Assembly: GCF_007197995.1 (NCBI RefSeq)
Contig: NZ_VKKH01000001.1
Coordinates: 310,001-374,000 of the forward strand
DNA: 64,000 bases
Direction: 5' to 3'
From: Aliiglaciecola sp. M165
Lineage (GTDB): Bacteria > Pseudomonadota > Gammaproteobacteria > Enterobacterales > Alteromonadaceae
The stretch's first letter is position 1. The number at the start of each line of letters is the position of its first letter. The notes under the pieces were generated by a model that was not told the origin of the DNA, ran no database searches, and saw only the letters and a list, made by a program, of their open reading frames with translations. A program made the translations under genes and the position numbers. Shown piece by piece: positions 10,064 to 20,446 of this stretch.

Positions 10064-11419
10064 ATGCACATTCATATTCTTGGGATTTGCGGCACTTTCA
10101 TGGGTGGTATTGCCGCAATCGCCAAATCCATGGGCCATAAAGTGACCGGCTCAGATGCTAATGTTTACCCACCGATGAGCACTCAACTTGAATCCTTGGG
10201 GATTGCGCTAACCCAAGGGTTTGATCCCAGCCAACTTGCGCCCGAGCCGGATGTGGTGGTAATTGGCAATGCCATGTCGAGAGGCAACCCGTGCGTTGAA
10301 TATATTCTGTCTCGGAATTTAAATTACACTAGTGGTCCACAATGGCTTTCTGAAAACGTACTCAAGCAAAGGTGGGTATTGGCTGCGTCGGGCACACACG
10401 GGAAGACCTCAACATCCAGCATGATTGCGTGGATTTTGGAGTCAGCTGGGCTTCAGCCAGGTTTTTTAATTGGCGGCATCCCTGAGAACTTTGGTGTTTC
10501 AGCAAGACTCGGTGAATCACCGTTCTTTGTCATTGAAGCAGACGAATATGACAGTGCGTTTTTTGATAAACGCTCTAAATTTGTCCATTACCATCCTCGA
10601 ACCCTGGTTATCAACAATCTGGAATTTGATCATGCCGATATATTCGAAAACTTGGCAGCGATTCAAAAGCAATTCCACCATTTAATGCGCATCCTTCCAC
10701 AAAATGGCCTAGCGTTAGTACCCTCTCAAGATCAAAATGTCGCTCAGGTCATCGAACAAGGCTGTTGGAGTGAATTGCAGTCATTGGGAAACCAATGGCA
10801 AGCGAATATCAACCAAGCCGATGGCAGTGAGTTTGATGTGCTGTTTGAAAAACAGATTTTAGGCACTGTGAAGTGGAATTTAATTGGTTTGCATAATGTG
10901 CATAATGCAATGATGGCCATCGCTGCTTGCCGTCATGCTGGCGTGCAACCTGCGCTTGCTATCGAAGCCCTTGAAAGCTTTGTTAATGCTAAACGTCGCA
11001 TGGAAACCCGTGGAGTGATCCACGGTGTAACGGTTTATGATGACTTTGCTCATCATCCTACGGCGATAAAAACTACCCTTAGTGGTTTACGAGCTAAAGT
11101 TGGTAAGCAAAGAATACTCGCTGTATTAGAGCCGCGCTCTGCTACTATGAAGATGGGAGTGCATCAAAATACATTGGCGAACTCTTGGTCTGATGCGGAT
11201 CAAGTGCTGCTTTTCCAACCGCAAAATATTCGTTGGTCTTTGGATGAACTGATTGAGCATTCGCACGTACCAACCTCAGTGCATAGTGATGTGCAAGCTA
11301 TCATCGCGGAATTGCTGCAGCAAGTTCAGCCCGGCGATCACATCCTGATAATGAGCAATGGCGGCTTTGGTGGCATTCATTCTCTACTACTGGAGCAACT
11401 TAAACACCATGAGTTTTGA
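10064..11419 (+). CDS. mpl: Murein tripeptide ligase (UDP-MurNAc:tripeptide recycling)
   Basis: This is a 451-residue Mur-ligase-family protein that joins recycled L-Ala-gamma-D-Glu-meso-DAP to UDP-MurNAc. [15 protein letters not shown] at the N-terminus is the Mpl version of the nucleotide-binding loop, [13 protein letters not shown] (about residues 108-120) is the ATP P-loop, and [13 protein letters not shown] is the conserved C-terminal-domain motif. The ATG at 10064 gives the standard N-terminus. An in-frame start at 10007 adds 19 residues with no counterpart in the family. It overlaps ubiX by 11 bp. Confidence 0.95.
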   Translation: MHIHILGICGTFMGGIAAIAKSMGHKVTGSDANVYPPMSTQLESLGIALTQGFDPSQLAPEPDVVVIGNAMSRGNPCVEYILSRNLNYTSGPQWLSENVLKQRWVLAASGTHGKTSTSSMIAWILESAGLQPGFLIGGIPENFGVSARLGESPFFVIEADEYDSAFFDKRSKFVHYHPRTLVINNLEFDHADIFENLAAIQKQFHHLMRILPQNGLALVPSQDQNVAQVIEQGCWSELQSLGNQWQANINQADGSEFDVLFEKQILGTVKWNLIGLHNVHNAMMAIAACRHAGVQPALAIEALESFVNAKRRMETRGVIHGVTVYDDFAHHPTAIKTTLSGLRAKVGKQRILAVLEPRSATMKMGVHQNTLANSWSDADQVLLFQPQNIRWSLDELIEHSHVPTSVHSDVQAIIAELLQQVQPGDHILIMSNGGFGGIHSLLLEQLKHHEF

Positions 11420-12023
11420 CAAAAAAATCACCTTAGCGTTTACCGGTGCATCCGGGGCACCTTATGGGTTAAGGCTGCTTGAAACACTTGTAGCCGCGAA
11501 TTATCAGGTTTACCTACTTATTTCATCCGCTGCTAAAGTCGTGCTGGCAACTGAAGAAGATTTAAAAGTCCCCTCCAATCCAGCGGTTTGCGCTGATTTT
11601 TTTATTGAAAAATATCAGGCCAAAGCTGAGCAAATTAAGGTGTTCGGGAAAGATGAATGGTTTTCACCCGTTGCTTCAGGTTCAGCGGCGCCAAAAACAA
11701 TGGTGGTTTGCCCCTGCTCTACTGGCACCTTATCGGCCATTGCAACCGGCAAGAGTGATAACCTGATCGAACGTGGTGCCGATGTTGTGATTAAAGAGCG
11801 TGGGCAGCTCATCGTGGTACCAAGAGAAATGCCACTATCGACGATTCATTTGGAAAATATGCTCAAATTGTCTCAGTTAGGCGTTACCATCATGCCCGCA
11901 GCCCCTGGTTTTTATCACCAGCCCAAGCGTATTGAAGATCTGGTTGACTTTGTAGTGGCTAGAATTTTGGATCACTTGCAGATAGACCAAACTCTGATGC
12001 CTCGTTGGGGTTATCAGAAGTAA
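11409..12023 (+). CDS. ubiX: Flavin prenyltransferase
   Basis: The 204-residue protein makes the prenylated FMN cofactor used by the UbiD decarboxylase in ubiquinone synthesis. It begins [21 protein letters not shown], the FMN-binding loop of the UbiX/Pad1 family, and contains [25 protein letters not shown] and the typical [14 protein letters not shown]. The ATG at 11409 overlaps the end of mpl, which suggests translational coupling. The mpl-ubiX order is common in gammaproteobacteria. Confidence 0.95.
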   Translation: MSFDKKITLAFTGASGAPYGLRLLETLVAANYQVYLLISSAAKVVLATEEDLKVPSNPAVCADFFIEKYQAKAEQIKVFGKDEWFSPVASGSAAPKTMVVCPCSTGTLSAIATGKSDNLIERGADVVIKERGQLIVVPREMPLSTIHLENMLKLSQLGVTIMPAAPGFYHQPKRIEDLVDFVVARILDHLQIDQTLMPRWGYQK

Positions 12024-12056
12024 TTGAATTATTCTAAATTTACAGAGAAGACAGTC

Positions 12057-12854
12057 ATGGATCACAAAAAACGTTTTTCCGCTTTCGTAAAACTATCAGC
12101 CGCGACCCTGTTGTTGGTAATTACCACCGACGTACTGGCTTGGGGACAAATCGGCCATCGGGTAACAGGGGAGCTAGCAGAGCAATATTTAACGACTGAG
12201 GCAAAAACTAAGATTGCACAATTGTACCCTGACATGTCACTGGCTGAGATCTCTACTCACGCCGATGAAATGCGCTCCAACCCTTCGGAGTTTTGGCAAA
12301 AAACCGCAAACCCTTGGCATTATGTGACGGTGCCAGAAGGCAATCTTTATGACGTAGAGCAACACGCGCCTGAGGTCGGCGATGCTTACACAGCGCTGAC
12401 ATCATTCACTGCGACATTAAAAAGTGATACTTCAAGCGATGCAGACAAACGATTAGCTTTGCATTTTATTGTGCATATTATTGGTGACCTGCACCAACCC
12501 TTTCACGCTGGAGACGGCACCGATAGGGGCGGCAACGACGTAAAACTCGAATTCTTTTGGGAGGATTCAAATTTACATCGCGTTTGGGACAGTGGCCTGA
12601 TTGACCGACAAAAGTTGTCTTATACCGAATGGACTAAATGGCTAGGACGCAAAATCACACCTGAAATGGCAGCCAAATGGCGCACCACAGACCCTAAAAT
12701 ATGGATCAAAGAAAGTATCGATTTTAGAACGGGTTTATACCCAGAAGGCGACAGAATTTCTTGGTCTTACCAATACGAAAGTCTACCTATTGTGAAAGCC
12801 CGGCTTCAAATGGCTGGTATTCGAATTGCTGCCTATCTTAACGAGCACTTATAG
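12057..12854 (+). CDS. Secreted S1/P1-type nuclease
   Basis: This 265-residue zinc-dependent nuclease acts on single-stranded nucleic acids outside the cytoplasm. The signal peptide ends at VLA, so the mature protein starts WGQIGHR: family enzymes use the N-terminal Trp and nearby His as zinc ligands. Further ligands are visible in EISTHADEMR, NPWHYV, LHFIVHIIGDLHQPFHAGD and GGNDV..NLHRVWDSGL. The ATG at 12057 gives the complete signal peptide. It may supply phosphate or nucleotides from extracellular DNA or RNA. Confidence 0.9.
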   Translation: MDHKKRFSAFVKLSAATLLLVITTDVLAWGQIGHRVTGELAEQYLTTEAKTKIAQLYPDMSLAEISTHADEMRSNPSEFWQKTANPWHYVTVPEGNLYDVEQHAPEVGDAYTALTSFTATLKSDTSSDADKRLALHFIVHIIGDLHQPFHAGDGTDRGGNDVKLEFFWEDSNLHRVWDSGLIDRQKLSYTEWTKWLGRKITPEMAAKWRTTDPKIWIKESIDFRTGLYPEGDRISWSYQYESLPIVKARLQMAGIRIAAYLNEHL

Positions 12855-12873
12855 TGACACTGGAACGAATTAT

Positions 12874-12896
12874 AAGGCCGTTCTTACGGCCTTTTT
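12874..12896. terminator. Terminator between the nuclease gene and rraA
   Basis: AAGGCCGT and ACGGCCTT form a perfect 8-bp hairpin with a TCTT loop followed by TTT, 20 bp after the nuclease stop and 20 bp after the rraA stop on the other strand. Confidence 0.75.
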
Positions 12897-12916
12897 CAAT
12901 TAAATTGGAAGTAACC

Positions 12917-13402
12917 TTATTCGATATCCAGGGGTTCAGGTGAAAGGATTACGCCAGTACTGTCTGCATAGATATGATCTTCGGGTAAAAACGTTACGCC
13001 GCCAAAATTTACCGCCACATCAATCTCTCCTACTTGCTCAAACCCTGCATTAACAGGGATAGACGCGACGGCGTGAATACCAATATCTAATTCTTCAAGT
13101 TGATCGATTTCACGAACACTGCCAAAACACACAATACCTTCCCAGTCGTTTTCTATGGCGATTTGCGCAGAGTTGACGTCAATCAGTGCACGGCGCGTAG
13201 AACCACCGCCGTCGATTAACAACACCTTACCTTTACCTGGCTGAGATAGCACTTTGTCGATTAAGCCTTTGTCTTCGTGACACTTAACCGTCGAAATTTC
13301 GCCGCCGTAAGACAAGCGACCACCATAATTCACAAAAATTGGGTCTACGACATCAACGCTGTCGGCAAATAAGTCGCACAGTTCAGAAGTGTTGTATTCC
13401 AT
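12917..13402 (-). CDS. rraA: Ribonuclease E activity regulator
   Basis: The 161-residue protein has exactly the E. coli RraA length. It belongs to the RraA/HMG-aldolase-like fold and binds the degradosome to inhibit RNase [41 protein letters not shown] and [22 protein letters not shown] are the recognisable blocks. The ATG at 13402 is chosen because the in-frame upstream extension of 62 residues has no family counterpart. Confidence 0.93.
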   Translation of the reverse strand: MEYNTSELCDLFADSVDVVDPIFVNYGGRLSYGGEISTVKCHEDKGLIDKVLSQPGKGKVLLIDGGGSTRRALIDVNSAQIAIENDWEGIVCFGSVREIDQLEELDIGIHAVASIPVNAGFEQVGEIDVAVNFGGVTFLPEDHIYADSTGVILSPEPLDIE

Positions 13403-13668
13403 TAGTCGATCCGCACCATCAGTGTTTGTGTTAATGGTAGTGCTATGTATTGGCTTTGTAAAACGGCTAAGACAAAAGGATACAAAAACTAAGCAATTCC
13501 GATATTTCTTATCCAGAAATGGGGTTAATTTAAAAAAGCCAAGTGTTTGCAGCGCTCGACTGTCACAAATCTGCAATATTAATGTCATAAAGAGTTCAAT
13601 AATTCGTCAAACTGCTTTCATATTTCGGCTCTATTCTGCGCCCACGTGGTCAATAAGTAGGGAAAGTG

Positions 13669-14184
13669 ATGATGAACGCATTTGACCGAGCAGATAGCAA
13701 ACTGTTCTACACCTTATTTAATGCGACACAGAAAAGTGATTGCCGAATTATAAAGGTCATTTCTAAAAGTGGAGACGGATATCTATATCTTCTGCTTGGC
13801 TCACTGCTATGGGCATTTGAACCCAAATACGGGAAGGTATTTTTGTATACATCAATACTTGCATATGCATTGGAGCTGCCCGTTTACATTATCTTGAAAA
13901 AACTGTTCAAGCGTCAAAGGCCTTGTGATTTCTTTTACAATTTTCAGTCTCATATTACTCCTGCTGACAAATTTAGCCTTCCTTCAGGACACACGGCAGC
14001 AGCATTTCTCATGGCCTCTCTGCTAACCCATTTTTATCCATCTGCTGCGATTATCGTTTATCCATGGGCGTGTTTGATCGGGCTTTCAAGGGTCATGCTC
14101 GGTGTGCATTACCCCAGCGACATCGCCGCAGGTGCCGCTTTGGGGTTATTCATCTCAGCGATCAGCCTTTCAATACTAACTTAA
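13669..14184 (+). CDS. PAP2-family membrane phosphatase
   Basis: The 171-residue membrane protein contains the three phosphatase motifs of the PAP2 superfamily: KKLFKRQRPCD, PSGHTAAAF and SRVMLGVHYPSD. These supply the active-site Arg, His and His-Asp. Several membrane helices flank them, so it acts on a lipid phosphate or pyrophosphate at the inner membrane. It is followed by a glycosyltransferase gene 9 bp downstream, and the two probably form an operon for a glycolipid or envelope polymer (inference). Confidence 0.85.
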   Translation: MMNAFDRADSKLFYTLFNATQKSDCRIIKVISKSGDGYLYLLLGSLLWAFEPKYGKVFLYTSILAYALELPVYIILKKLFKRQRPCDFFYNFQSHITPADKFSLPSGHTAAAFLMASLLTHFYPSAAIIVYPWACLIGLSRVMLGVHYPSDIAAGAALGLFISAISLSILT

Positions 14185-14193
14185 GTGGCCATT

Positions 14194-15267
14194 ATGAAAA
14201 TACTTTACGGTGTGCAAGGTACAGGAAATGGCCATATAGCCAGAGCTCGTGTGATGGCTAAAGCATTATCTAAACGAAATGATATCGAGGTGGATTATGT
14301 ATTTAGCGGACGCGATCCTGGGGGCTATTTCGACATGGAAGTGTTCGGAAACTATCGTACATATCAAGGGTTAACCTTTATCACTCAAAACGGGGCAATT
14401 AATCGCTGGAAGACGCTTAGGCAGGCAAACATTAAACAACTCATCAAAGATATAATGGATCTTGACGTTGCGAAGTACGATGTATTGCTGAATGACTTTG
14501 AACCCATTACTGCTTGGGCTGCAAAGTTTAAGTTTCTGGCTTCTATATCAATAAGTCATCAAGCTGCATTTAAACACAATGTGCCCAAAAGCGGTGAGTC
14601 ACTATCAGACAAATTGCTTATGCGAACCTTCGCCCCATGTGAGATAAATCTGGGTGTGCACTGGTACCATTTTGGCTTTCCAATCATGCCACCATTTATA
14701 GTGGAATCTCTCAACGATGCAAAAATGGGCAGTAAAATCCTAGTTTACTTGCCGTTCGAAGATCTGAATGAAATAAAAGATATGCTCGATCAATTCGAGC
14801 ACACTCAATTTGAATGTTACCACCCAGACATTGATCAAGAACGCTTCACAAAAAATACGCACTGGCGAAAGCTCTCTAAAGCGAATTTTCGAAAATCCTT
14901 ATTCAATTGTGCTGGTGTGATTGCCAATGGTGGTTTTGAATTGTCGAGTGAGTGTCTTCAATTAGGCAAAAAAATATTGATCAAACCTTTAAAAAAGCAA
15001 TACGAACAGTCATCAAATTGCGTAACTCTTACTCGTATGGGCAGAGGAAGTTGCATGAATGAACTGGACGTGAATGTAGTACAACAGTGGTTGCCAAAGG
15101 AACCCCCTGAACCAATCCAATATCCAGACAACCCAGATGTCTTTATCGATTGGCTAATGAAAGAGGATTGGTTAGATACACAACCACTTTGCGACGAGTT
15201 ATGGCGAAAAACTAAATTTCCAACATCGGTACTGACATCATTGAACACCCATATTAGATCTGAATAA
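14194..15267 (+). CDS. MJ1255/VC2487-type glycosyltransferase
   Basis: This 357-residue protein has a GT-B-like start MKILYGVQGTGNGHIARARVMAKAL, the glycine-rich acceptor/donor loop of this uncharacterised glycosyltransferase family. NCAGVIANGGFELSSECLQLGKKILIKPL near residue 265 corresponds to the donor-sugar binding segment. The substrate is unknown. The ATG at 14194 is preferred over a GTG nine bases upstream. It is coupled to the PAP2 phosphatase gene. Confidence 0.8.
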   Translation: MKILYGVQGTGNGHIARARVMAKALSKRNDIEVDYVFSGRDPGGYFDMEVFGNYRTYQGLTFITQNGAINRWKTLRQANIKQLIKDIMDLDVAKYDVLLNDFEPITAWAAKFKFLASISISHQAAFKHNVPKSGESLSDKLLMRTFAPCEINLGVHWYHFGFPIMPPFIVESLNDAKMGSKILVYLPFEDLNEIKDMLDQFEHTQFECYHPDIDQERFTKNTHWRKLSKANFRKSLFNCAGVIANGGFELSSECLQLGKKILIKPLKKQYEQSSNCVTLTRMGRGSCMNELDVNVVQQWLPKEPPEPIQYPDNPDVFIDWLMKEDWLDTQPLCDELWRKTKFPTSVLTSLNTHIRSE

Positions 15268-15284
15268 GTATTATTTATTGTTGA

Positions 15285-16250
15285 TTAGTGTAGCGTGCTT
15301 TTGTCATCTTCAAACAATAGTTGGCTGATTCTTTCCAAACTTACTGACGGCGCGTATAACGGGTCTAACAATTCTGAATTTTCTAAATCAAGAATGGTTA
15401 AATCTTTAGAAAAAGCAATACTAAAGGCGTTTTTCGTTACTTTGTGAGTTTTTACAAAAGCATAGAAACTTCCATCTTGAACAGTTTTAGTGAAGGTCTC
15501 TGACAGTCTTTTTGAGAGTTTAGCGTCACCTTTGCGGACATAAAAATATGTTGGTAAATCGTATCTGAGCACCAGATGTTTGACGATTTCAAGCTCACCT
15601 GCACTGTAATGAGCCAGTTCGCTTTTCACTTCATGAATTGCAGTGGGTAAATAGTCGCATCGACCACGTTTTAACATTGCGTACATCGAATCTAAGGTAA
15701 CGGTTCCCAATACTTGCAAACCAGATGACTTTAAAATACGAGTATCCGGCCAATGAGAACCTTGGCAAGCTATCATATTCGATAATGTATGTTGGTCATT
15801 GATTCTCTCAAACTTAGACAAAGAGTCATTTAGAACGACTAGTGTACGTATGCCATTCAAACCTAAATCGACAGGTATATTTAGCGCATGAACTCCTTCA
15901 TTTCTGCCTTTTGCTGGCGAAGACCACAAAAGGTCAATTTTACATTCTGCAGATTGAAAATTGCCAGGCGTCCTCAAATACATGAACTGCCTTTCTTGAG
16001 TCAGGTAATTACGACAAACGTTAATTTCATAGTCACCAAATTCTTGTTTGGATTTGTGCAACAAAAAATTCAACACGCTCAGATAATAATTGTCTTCATT
16101 TTTTATTTGCGCTTCGGACTCCTCGATAACGACATGAATTTGGTGCACTTTGTCTTGAGCCCACGAAGTAGATAAAGTTGCGAGGGTAATTAAGAGGATA
16201 TAAATGGAATTCAGTTTTGATATCAAATACCTATCTCCTATTGTTGGCAA
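15285..16250 (-). CDS. Periplasmic solute-binding-like protein
   Basis: This 321-residue exported protein has a hydrophobic signal (IYILLITLATLSTSWAQ) and then resembles the SBP_bac_3 fold often found in orphan Alteromonadales proteins: a DLLWSSPAKGRNEG segment, a RCDYLPTAIHEVKSEL segment and a late LPTYFYVRKGDAKL. No transporter gene is adjacent, so the ligand and role are unknown. The exact start is uncertain. It is convergent with the glycosyltransferase gene, with a 17-bp gap. Confidence 0.55.
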   Translation of the reverse strand: MPTIGDRYLISKLNSIYILLITLATLSTSWAQDKVHQIHVVIEESEAQIKNEDNYYLSVLNFLLHKSKQEFGDYEINVCRNYLTQERQFMYLRTPGNFQSAECKIDLLWSSPAKGRNEGVHALNIPVDLGLNGIRTLVVLNDSLSKFERINDQHTLSNMIACQGSHWPDTRILKSSGLQVLGTVTLDSMYAMLKRGRCDYLPTAIHEVKSELAHYSAGELEIVKHLVLRYDLPTYFYVRKGDAKLSKRLSETFTKTVQDGSFYAFVKTHKVTKNAFSIAFSKDLTILDLENSELLDPLYAPSVSLERISQLLFEDDKSTLH

Positions 16251-16405
16251 CTTAAGGCTGAGTATAGTGTTAATGTTTACTATTTACGAACAAGCTTGCA
16301 TATAAAGACTTTATTGCCAACCAAACAGTGATTGCCCCATATAGTTAAAAGGGTTATTCCCTTAAAGCCTTGGTTAGGTCGTTTTCCCCTAAAGAAGTTA
16401 CACAA

Positions 16406-16660
16406 ATGAGGTTGTTTTTTCCGCCGTTGATGCGAAGATACAAGCAACTTCATTTTTGCGGTGCGTTTACTTTGAAAAACGTCAAATTCTTAATTCTAAT
16501 CAGTATGTTGGGCTCAATCGTAGCGCTTTGTGGGTGCGGAGTGAAAGGTGACCTGATTCATCCTAGTGAACAAAATCGATCCGAGCAACAAGATATACAA
16601 AACTCCAATTTGGATGAATCGAAAACCACAGAATCAAACTCAACACAGGAGACTCTGTAA
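16406..16660 (+). CDS. lptM: LptM-like small lipoprotein
   Basis: A short lipoprotein whose mature part starts CGVKGDLIHPSEQ, matching the LptM/YifL motif CGxKGxLxxP. LptM assists oxidative maturation of the LptD outer-membrane LPS translocon in E. coli. A hydrophobic signal (VKFLILISMLGSIVALCGC) precedes the Cys. The start is uncertain: an ATG at 16406 has AAGAAG upstream, but starts at 16370, 16430 or a TTG at 16472 are possible, and the last would give the shortest normal signal. Location directly before lysA-dapF supports the call. Confidence 0.75.
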   Translation: MRLFFPPLMRRYKQLHFCGAFTLKNVKFLILISMLGSIVALCGCGVKGDLIHPSEQNRSEQQDIQNSNLDESKTTESNSTQETL

Positions 16661-17911
16661 TTGGACTTTTTTCAATACAAAGACACTACACTTTACGCCG
16701 AAGATGTTCCTGTCGCCGAGATAGCCGCACAATTTGAAACCCCCTGCTATGTCTATTCCCGAGCGACTATCGAGCGCCATTGGCATGCTTTTAATAAAGC
16801 GGCCAAAGATCATCAACACTTGATATGTTATGCCGTGAAAGCAAACTCTAATCTTGGCGTCCTTTCCGTTATGGCAAAGTTAGGCTCTGGATTCGACATA
16901 GTTTCTGGTGGCGAATTGTCTCGTGTAATTGAAGCGGGTGGTGATACAAAAAAAGTGGTTTTCTCCGGGGTAGGCAAAACTGAAAAAGAAATCGAATTAG
17001 CCCTTAATCACGATATTTTATGCTTCAATGTCGAATCCGCCCCTGAGCTTGAACGCATAAACCGTGTTGCAAAGAGGCTGAATAAAAAAGCGCCCATTTC
17101 TATTCGTGTAAATCCTGACGTGGATGCCAAAACTCATCCTTATATTTCTACCGGCCTAAAAGCCAATAAATTCGGAATTCCGCGCGAAAATGCCATTGAG
17201 ATATATCAAATGGCTGCCAAACTTTCACATTTAGACATCAAAGGTATGGATTGCCATATAGGCTCTCAGCTTACCAATATTGAACCTTTTGTTGATGCGT
17301 TAGATCGACTGCTAATATTAATCGATGAATTAGCAGAAAAAGGCATTCAAATCTCTCATTTAGATGTAGGTGGAGGTTTAGGTGTTTCTTATAACGATGA
17401 GTCTCCCCCTCATCCAGACAAATATGTCGAAGCGCTGATGACCAGAATGGAAAGTCGCCCAGAATTGATGTTAATTTTCGAACCCGGTCGCGCAATTATG
17501 GCCAATGCTGGGATTTTGCTGACAAAAGTTGAAATTATCAAACAAGGTGAAGAAAAAAACTTCGCCATTGTTGATGCAGCTATGAATGACTTAATCCGTC
17601 CAGCATTATATTCGGCTTGGCAAAATATCATCCCAGCTGAAATATCAAATACTAAACCAACACAAGTTTATGACGTCGTTGGACCGATTTGCGAAACCGG
17701 AGACTTTTTAGGTAAAGATCGAGAATTGGCAATAGCTCCTGACGACCTGTTAGCAGTGAGAAGTGCCGGTGCGTATGCTTTTGTGATGTCTTCTAACTAC
17801 AACAGTCGCTGTCGACCTGCTGAAATTATTGTTGATAAATCTCAATGCATTTTAGTCCGTGAACGAGAAAAATTAAAAGACCTCTGGAAAGGTGAGCATA
17901 AAGTTACGTAA
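16661..17911 (+). CDS. lysA: Diaminopimelate decarboxylase
   Basis: The 416-residue PLP enzyme performs the last step of lysine synthesis, meso-DAP to L-lysine. CYAVKANSN has the PLP-binding Lys60. HIGSQL, LDVGGGLGVSYND and FEPGRAIM build the fold-III cofactor site, and GPICETGDFLGKDR carries the catalytic Cys of the dimer partner. It starts with TTG directly after the lptM stop, with CAGGAGA upstream as ribosome binding site. The lptM-lysA-dapF arrangement puts two DAP/lysine enzymes together. Confidence 0.96.
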   Translation: MDFFQYKDTTLYAEDVPVAEIAAQFETPCYVYSRATIERHWHAFNKAAKDHQHLICYAVKANSNLGVLSVMAKLGSGFDIVSGGELSRVIEAGGDTKKVVFSGVGKTEKEIELALNHDILCFNVESAPELERINRVAKRLNKKAPISIRVNPDVDAKTHPYISTGLKANKFGIPRENAIEIYQMAAKLSHLDIKGMDCHIGSQLTNIEPFVDALDRLLILIDELAEKGIQISHLDVGGGLGVSYNDESPPHPDKYVEALMTRMESRPELMLIFEPGRAIMANAGILLTKVEIIKQGEEKNFAIVDAAMNDLIRPALYSAWQNIIPAEISNTKPTQVYDVVGPICETGDFLGKDRELAIAPDDLLAVRSAGAYAFVMSSNYNSRCRPAEIIVDKSQCILVREREKLKDLWKGEHKVT

Positions 17912-17942
17912 TATAGCAGTAACAAAACTTTAAGCAGTCAAA

Positions 17943-18773
17943 ATGCAAATTCAATTTTCAAAAATGCATGGTCTGGGCAATGACTTTGTGGTCATTGATA
18001 ACGTGACCCAGAATGTATTTTTTTCAAAAGACAAAATTCAGCAACTTGCTGATAGAAATTTTGGTGTCGGCTTCGACCAACTGTTGATGGTCGAACCTCC
18101 TTATGACCCTGAACAGGATTTTCATTATCGAATATTTAACGCCGACGGCTCTGAAGTCACTCAATGTGGCAATGGTGCTCGCTGCTTTGCGAAATTCGTT
18201 AAGATTAAGGGGCTTACAAACCGCAATAAAGTTGTAGTGAGCACAAAATCAGGAAAAATGGTGCTCTATTTGGAAAAAGACGGGCAAGTCACTGTCAACA
18301 TGGGTCGCCCAATCTTCGAGCCAAGTAAAATTCCGCTTAAAGCCAACAAAGAAGAAGGCACCTACATTGTCAGATCAAACGATAACACCTTTATGGTCGG
18401 GTCTGTCTCCATGGGAAACCCCCATTGTGTTATGACGGTTGACGATGTCGCAACAGCAGACGTTGAAACCATTGGGCCGATACTCGAACGGCACGAACGA
18501 TTTCCTGAAGGTGTTAACGTCGGGTTCATGCAGATTGTCAATTCTGAGCATATAAAACTGCGCGTTTTTGAGCGTGGAGCTGGAGAAACTCTGGCCTGCG
18601 GAAGTGGTGCATGCGCGGCAGTGGCAATTGGCCAAATTCAAGGTAAACTAGGCAAAGAAGTAAAGGTGGATTTACCCGGTGGGTCATTAAAAATACGCTG
18701 GCAAGGTAGAGATAGCGTGCTAAAAATGACAGGGCCTGCCGAACATATTTTTGATGGAACTCTCATAGTATGA
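17943..18773 (+). CDS. dapF: Diaminopimelate epimerase
   Basis: The 276-residue enzyme interconverts LL- and meso-diaminopimelate for lysine and peptidoglycan. [13 protein letters not shown] opens the protein, and the two catalytic cysteines lie in [10 protein letters not shown] and [11 protein letters not shown]. It overlaps the next gene by 4 bp (ATGA), and 31 bp separate it from lysA. Length matches the E. coli enzyme (274). Confidence 0.97.
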   Translation: MQIQFSKMHGLGNDFVVIDNVTQNVFFSKDKIQQLADRNFGVGFDQLLMVEPPYDPEQDFHYRIFNADGSEVTQCGNGARCFAKFVKIKGLTNRNKVVVSTKSGKMVLYLEKDGQVTVNMGRPIFEPSKIPLKANKEEGTYIVRSNDNTFMVGSVSMGNPHCVMTVDDVATADVETIGPILERHERFPEGVNVGFMQIVNSEHIKLRVFERGAGETLACGSGACAAVAIGQIQGKLGKEVKVDLPGGSLKIRWQGRDSVLKMTGPAEHIFDGTLIV

Positions 18774-19465
18774 GCGACACAGCACAACAACAGGTATCTA
18801 GGGACATGTTGACTGATTTTGAACAGGTAGCAGACGTCACTGCGCAAGACGTAAGAGACTACTTAATACAAAATCCTGACTTTTTTGTGGATTTTCCGGA
18901 GCTGGCAGAAAAACTGGCAATTCCGCATTTACATAAAGGCAGTGTTTCGTTAGTAGAATTGCAAAGTGAACAACTCCGCGACAAAAATAAGTTGTTGTCG
19001 CAAAAGCTTAATCAACTCATCACTATCGCCAAGCAGAACGAGGAAATTTATCGTATCTACGCTGACTTAAATCTGCAGTTACTCTCATGCCGATTTTTTA
19101 GCGAAGTAGAGGAGATCCTTGAAACCGTTATGCTTCAAAAACTGAAAATGTCTGCAGTGAAATTGAAGTCATTTACCGGTGCTCATGCGTTACCTGAAAT
19201 TCAACGAAAATTATTTATAGAAAAGCGCTTCAAACAGGAATGCTTTTTCTTTGGCCGCTTGAGCCAACATGAAAAGCAACTGTTGTTTTCACAAAGTAAT
19301 GTCGAATCTGTCGCCTTGATGTTACTTGGTGAAAAAGGGGAGCTAGGCATATTAGCAGTAGGAAGCCGTGACCCTGGTCACTTTAATCCTGACATGGACA
19401 CCTTGCTAATTACCCAGCTTCAGCAATTTTTGAACGTTCTTATTCCAAACTTGGCAGGTTATTAA
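18770..19465 (+). CDS. DUF484 family protein
   Basis: This 231-residue protein matches the DUF484 (YigA-like) family that lies between dapF and xerC in many gammaproteobacteria. The N-terminus [26 protein letters not shown] is the family hallmark. A coiled stretch around residues 70-90 is followed by a GAF-like domain. The function is unknown. Start and stop overlap or abut the neighbours (4-bp overlap with dapF, 2-bp gap to xerC), so translation is coupled within the operon. Confidence 0.9.
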   Translation: MSDTAQQQVSRDMLTDFEQVADVTAQDVRDYLIQNPDFFVDFPELAEKLAIPHLHKGSVSLVELQSEQLRDKNKLLSQKLNQLITIAKQNEEIYRIYADLNLQLLSCRFFSEVEEILETVMLQKLKMSAVKLKSFTGAHALPEIQRKLFIEKRFKQECFFFGRLSQHEKQLLFSQSNVESVALMLLGEKGELGILAVGSRDPGHFNPDMDTLLITQLQQFLNVLIPNLAGY

Positions 19466-19467
19466 CG

Positions 19468-20361
19468 GTGACTAAACCAGCCCTTGTGGATAGGCTGGAA
19501 GCATTTTTAGATGTGCTAAAATATGAGCGCAACCTGTCAGTAAAAACTCAGGAAAATTACCGCCGCCAAATCTTGGCAATCATGGACAATATCGACATCG
19601 AAGATTGGTCGGTTCTGTCTATCACCCATGTGCATAAAGTATTAAGTGAAGGACGCAAAAAAAACCTTTCTGCAAGGTCCATTGCATTGCGATTGTCGGC
19701 CTTACGTACCTTTTGTGATTATTTGGTCAGTCAGAACGTACTGCTTAGTAATCCTGCAAAAGCTGTTCAGTCCCCTAAATTAGGTAAGCCACTACCTAAA
19801 AACCTCAACGTTGATGAAATAAACCAGCTGCTAAATGTTGAGCCAGAATCGGTATTGGCAATCCGCGATCGTGCGATGATGGAGTTAACCTATGGTTGCG
19901 GGTTACGGCTGGCAGAATTAGCCGCATTGGATATACAAGATATCCAGACGGCGGGCCAAGTTAAAGTGCTAGGCAAAGGGAGTAAAGAACGAATTATCCC
20001 GGTTGGAAAAATGGCGCTTGCATGGATAAATAAATGGCTACAAGTGCGAAATCAGCTTGCACCTCCTGCCGAAGAAAATGCATTGTTTGTGAGCAAACAC
20101 AAAAGGCGTATTAGCCACCGGCAGATCGCTAAGCGTATGTCGTTGTGGGCAGGTAAACAAGCGTTAGCCCAAAAAGTAAACCCACACAAATTACGCCACT
20201 CTTATGCCACACATATGCTTGAATCTAGCGGTGATCTCCGCGCTGTGCAAGAACTGCTCGGCCATGCCAATTTGTCGACAACACAAGTCTATACCCATTT
20301 GGATTTTCAGCACCTGGCAAAGGTTTATGACACGGCACATCCGCGTGCACGAAAAAAGTAA
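19468..20361 (+). CDS. xerC: Tyrosine recombinase XerC
   Basis: This 297-residue site-specific recombinase acts with XerD at dif to resolve chromosome dimers. An N-terminal SAM-like DNA-binding domain (residues 1-90) is followed by the catalytic domain with R in TYGCGLRLAEL, HKLRHSYATHM, a later His in LLGHANLSTTQ, and Tyr in VYTH. It begins with GTG two bases after the DUF484 stop. Its position in the dapF-DUF484-xerC-yigB order identifies it as XerC rather than XerD. Confidence 0.95.
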   Translation: MTKPALVDRLEAFLDVLKYERNLSVKTQENYRRQILAIMDNIDIEDWSVLSITHVHKVLSEGRKKNLSARSIALRLSALRTFCDYLVSQNVLLSNPAKAVQSPKLGKPLPKNLNVDEINQLLNVEPESVLAIRDRAMMELTYGCGLRLAELAALDIQDIQTAGQVKVLGKGSKERIIPVGKMALAWINKWLQVRNQLAPPAEENALFVSKHKRRISHRQIAKRMSLWAGKQALAQKVNPHKLRHSYATHMLESSGDLRAVQELLGHANLSTTQVYTHLDFQHLAKVYDTAHPRARKK

Positions 20362-20446
20362 CACGTATTTTTTATGGAAGAATAAATCTTTGTCGAATTC
20401 TATTCGTATTTATATCATCAGAGCATTAAGGAATAGGTATTCTTAA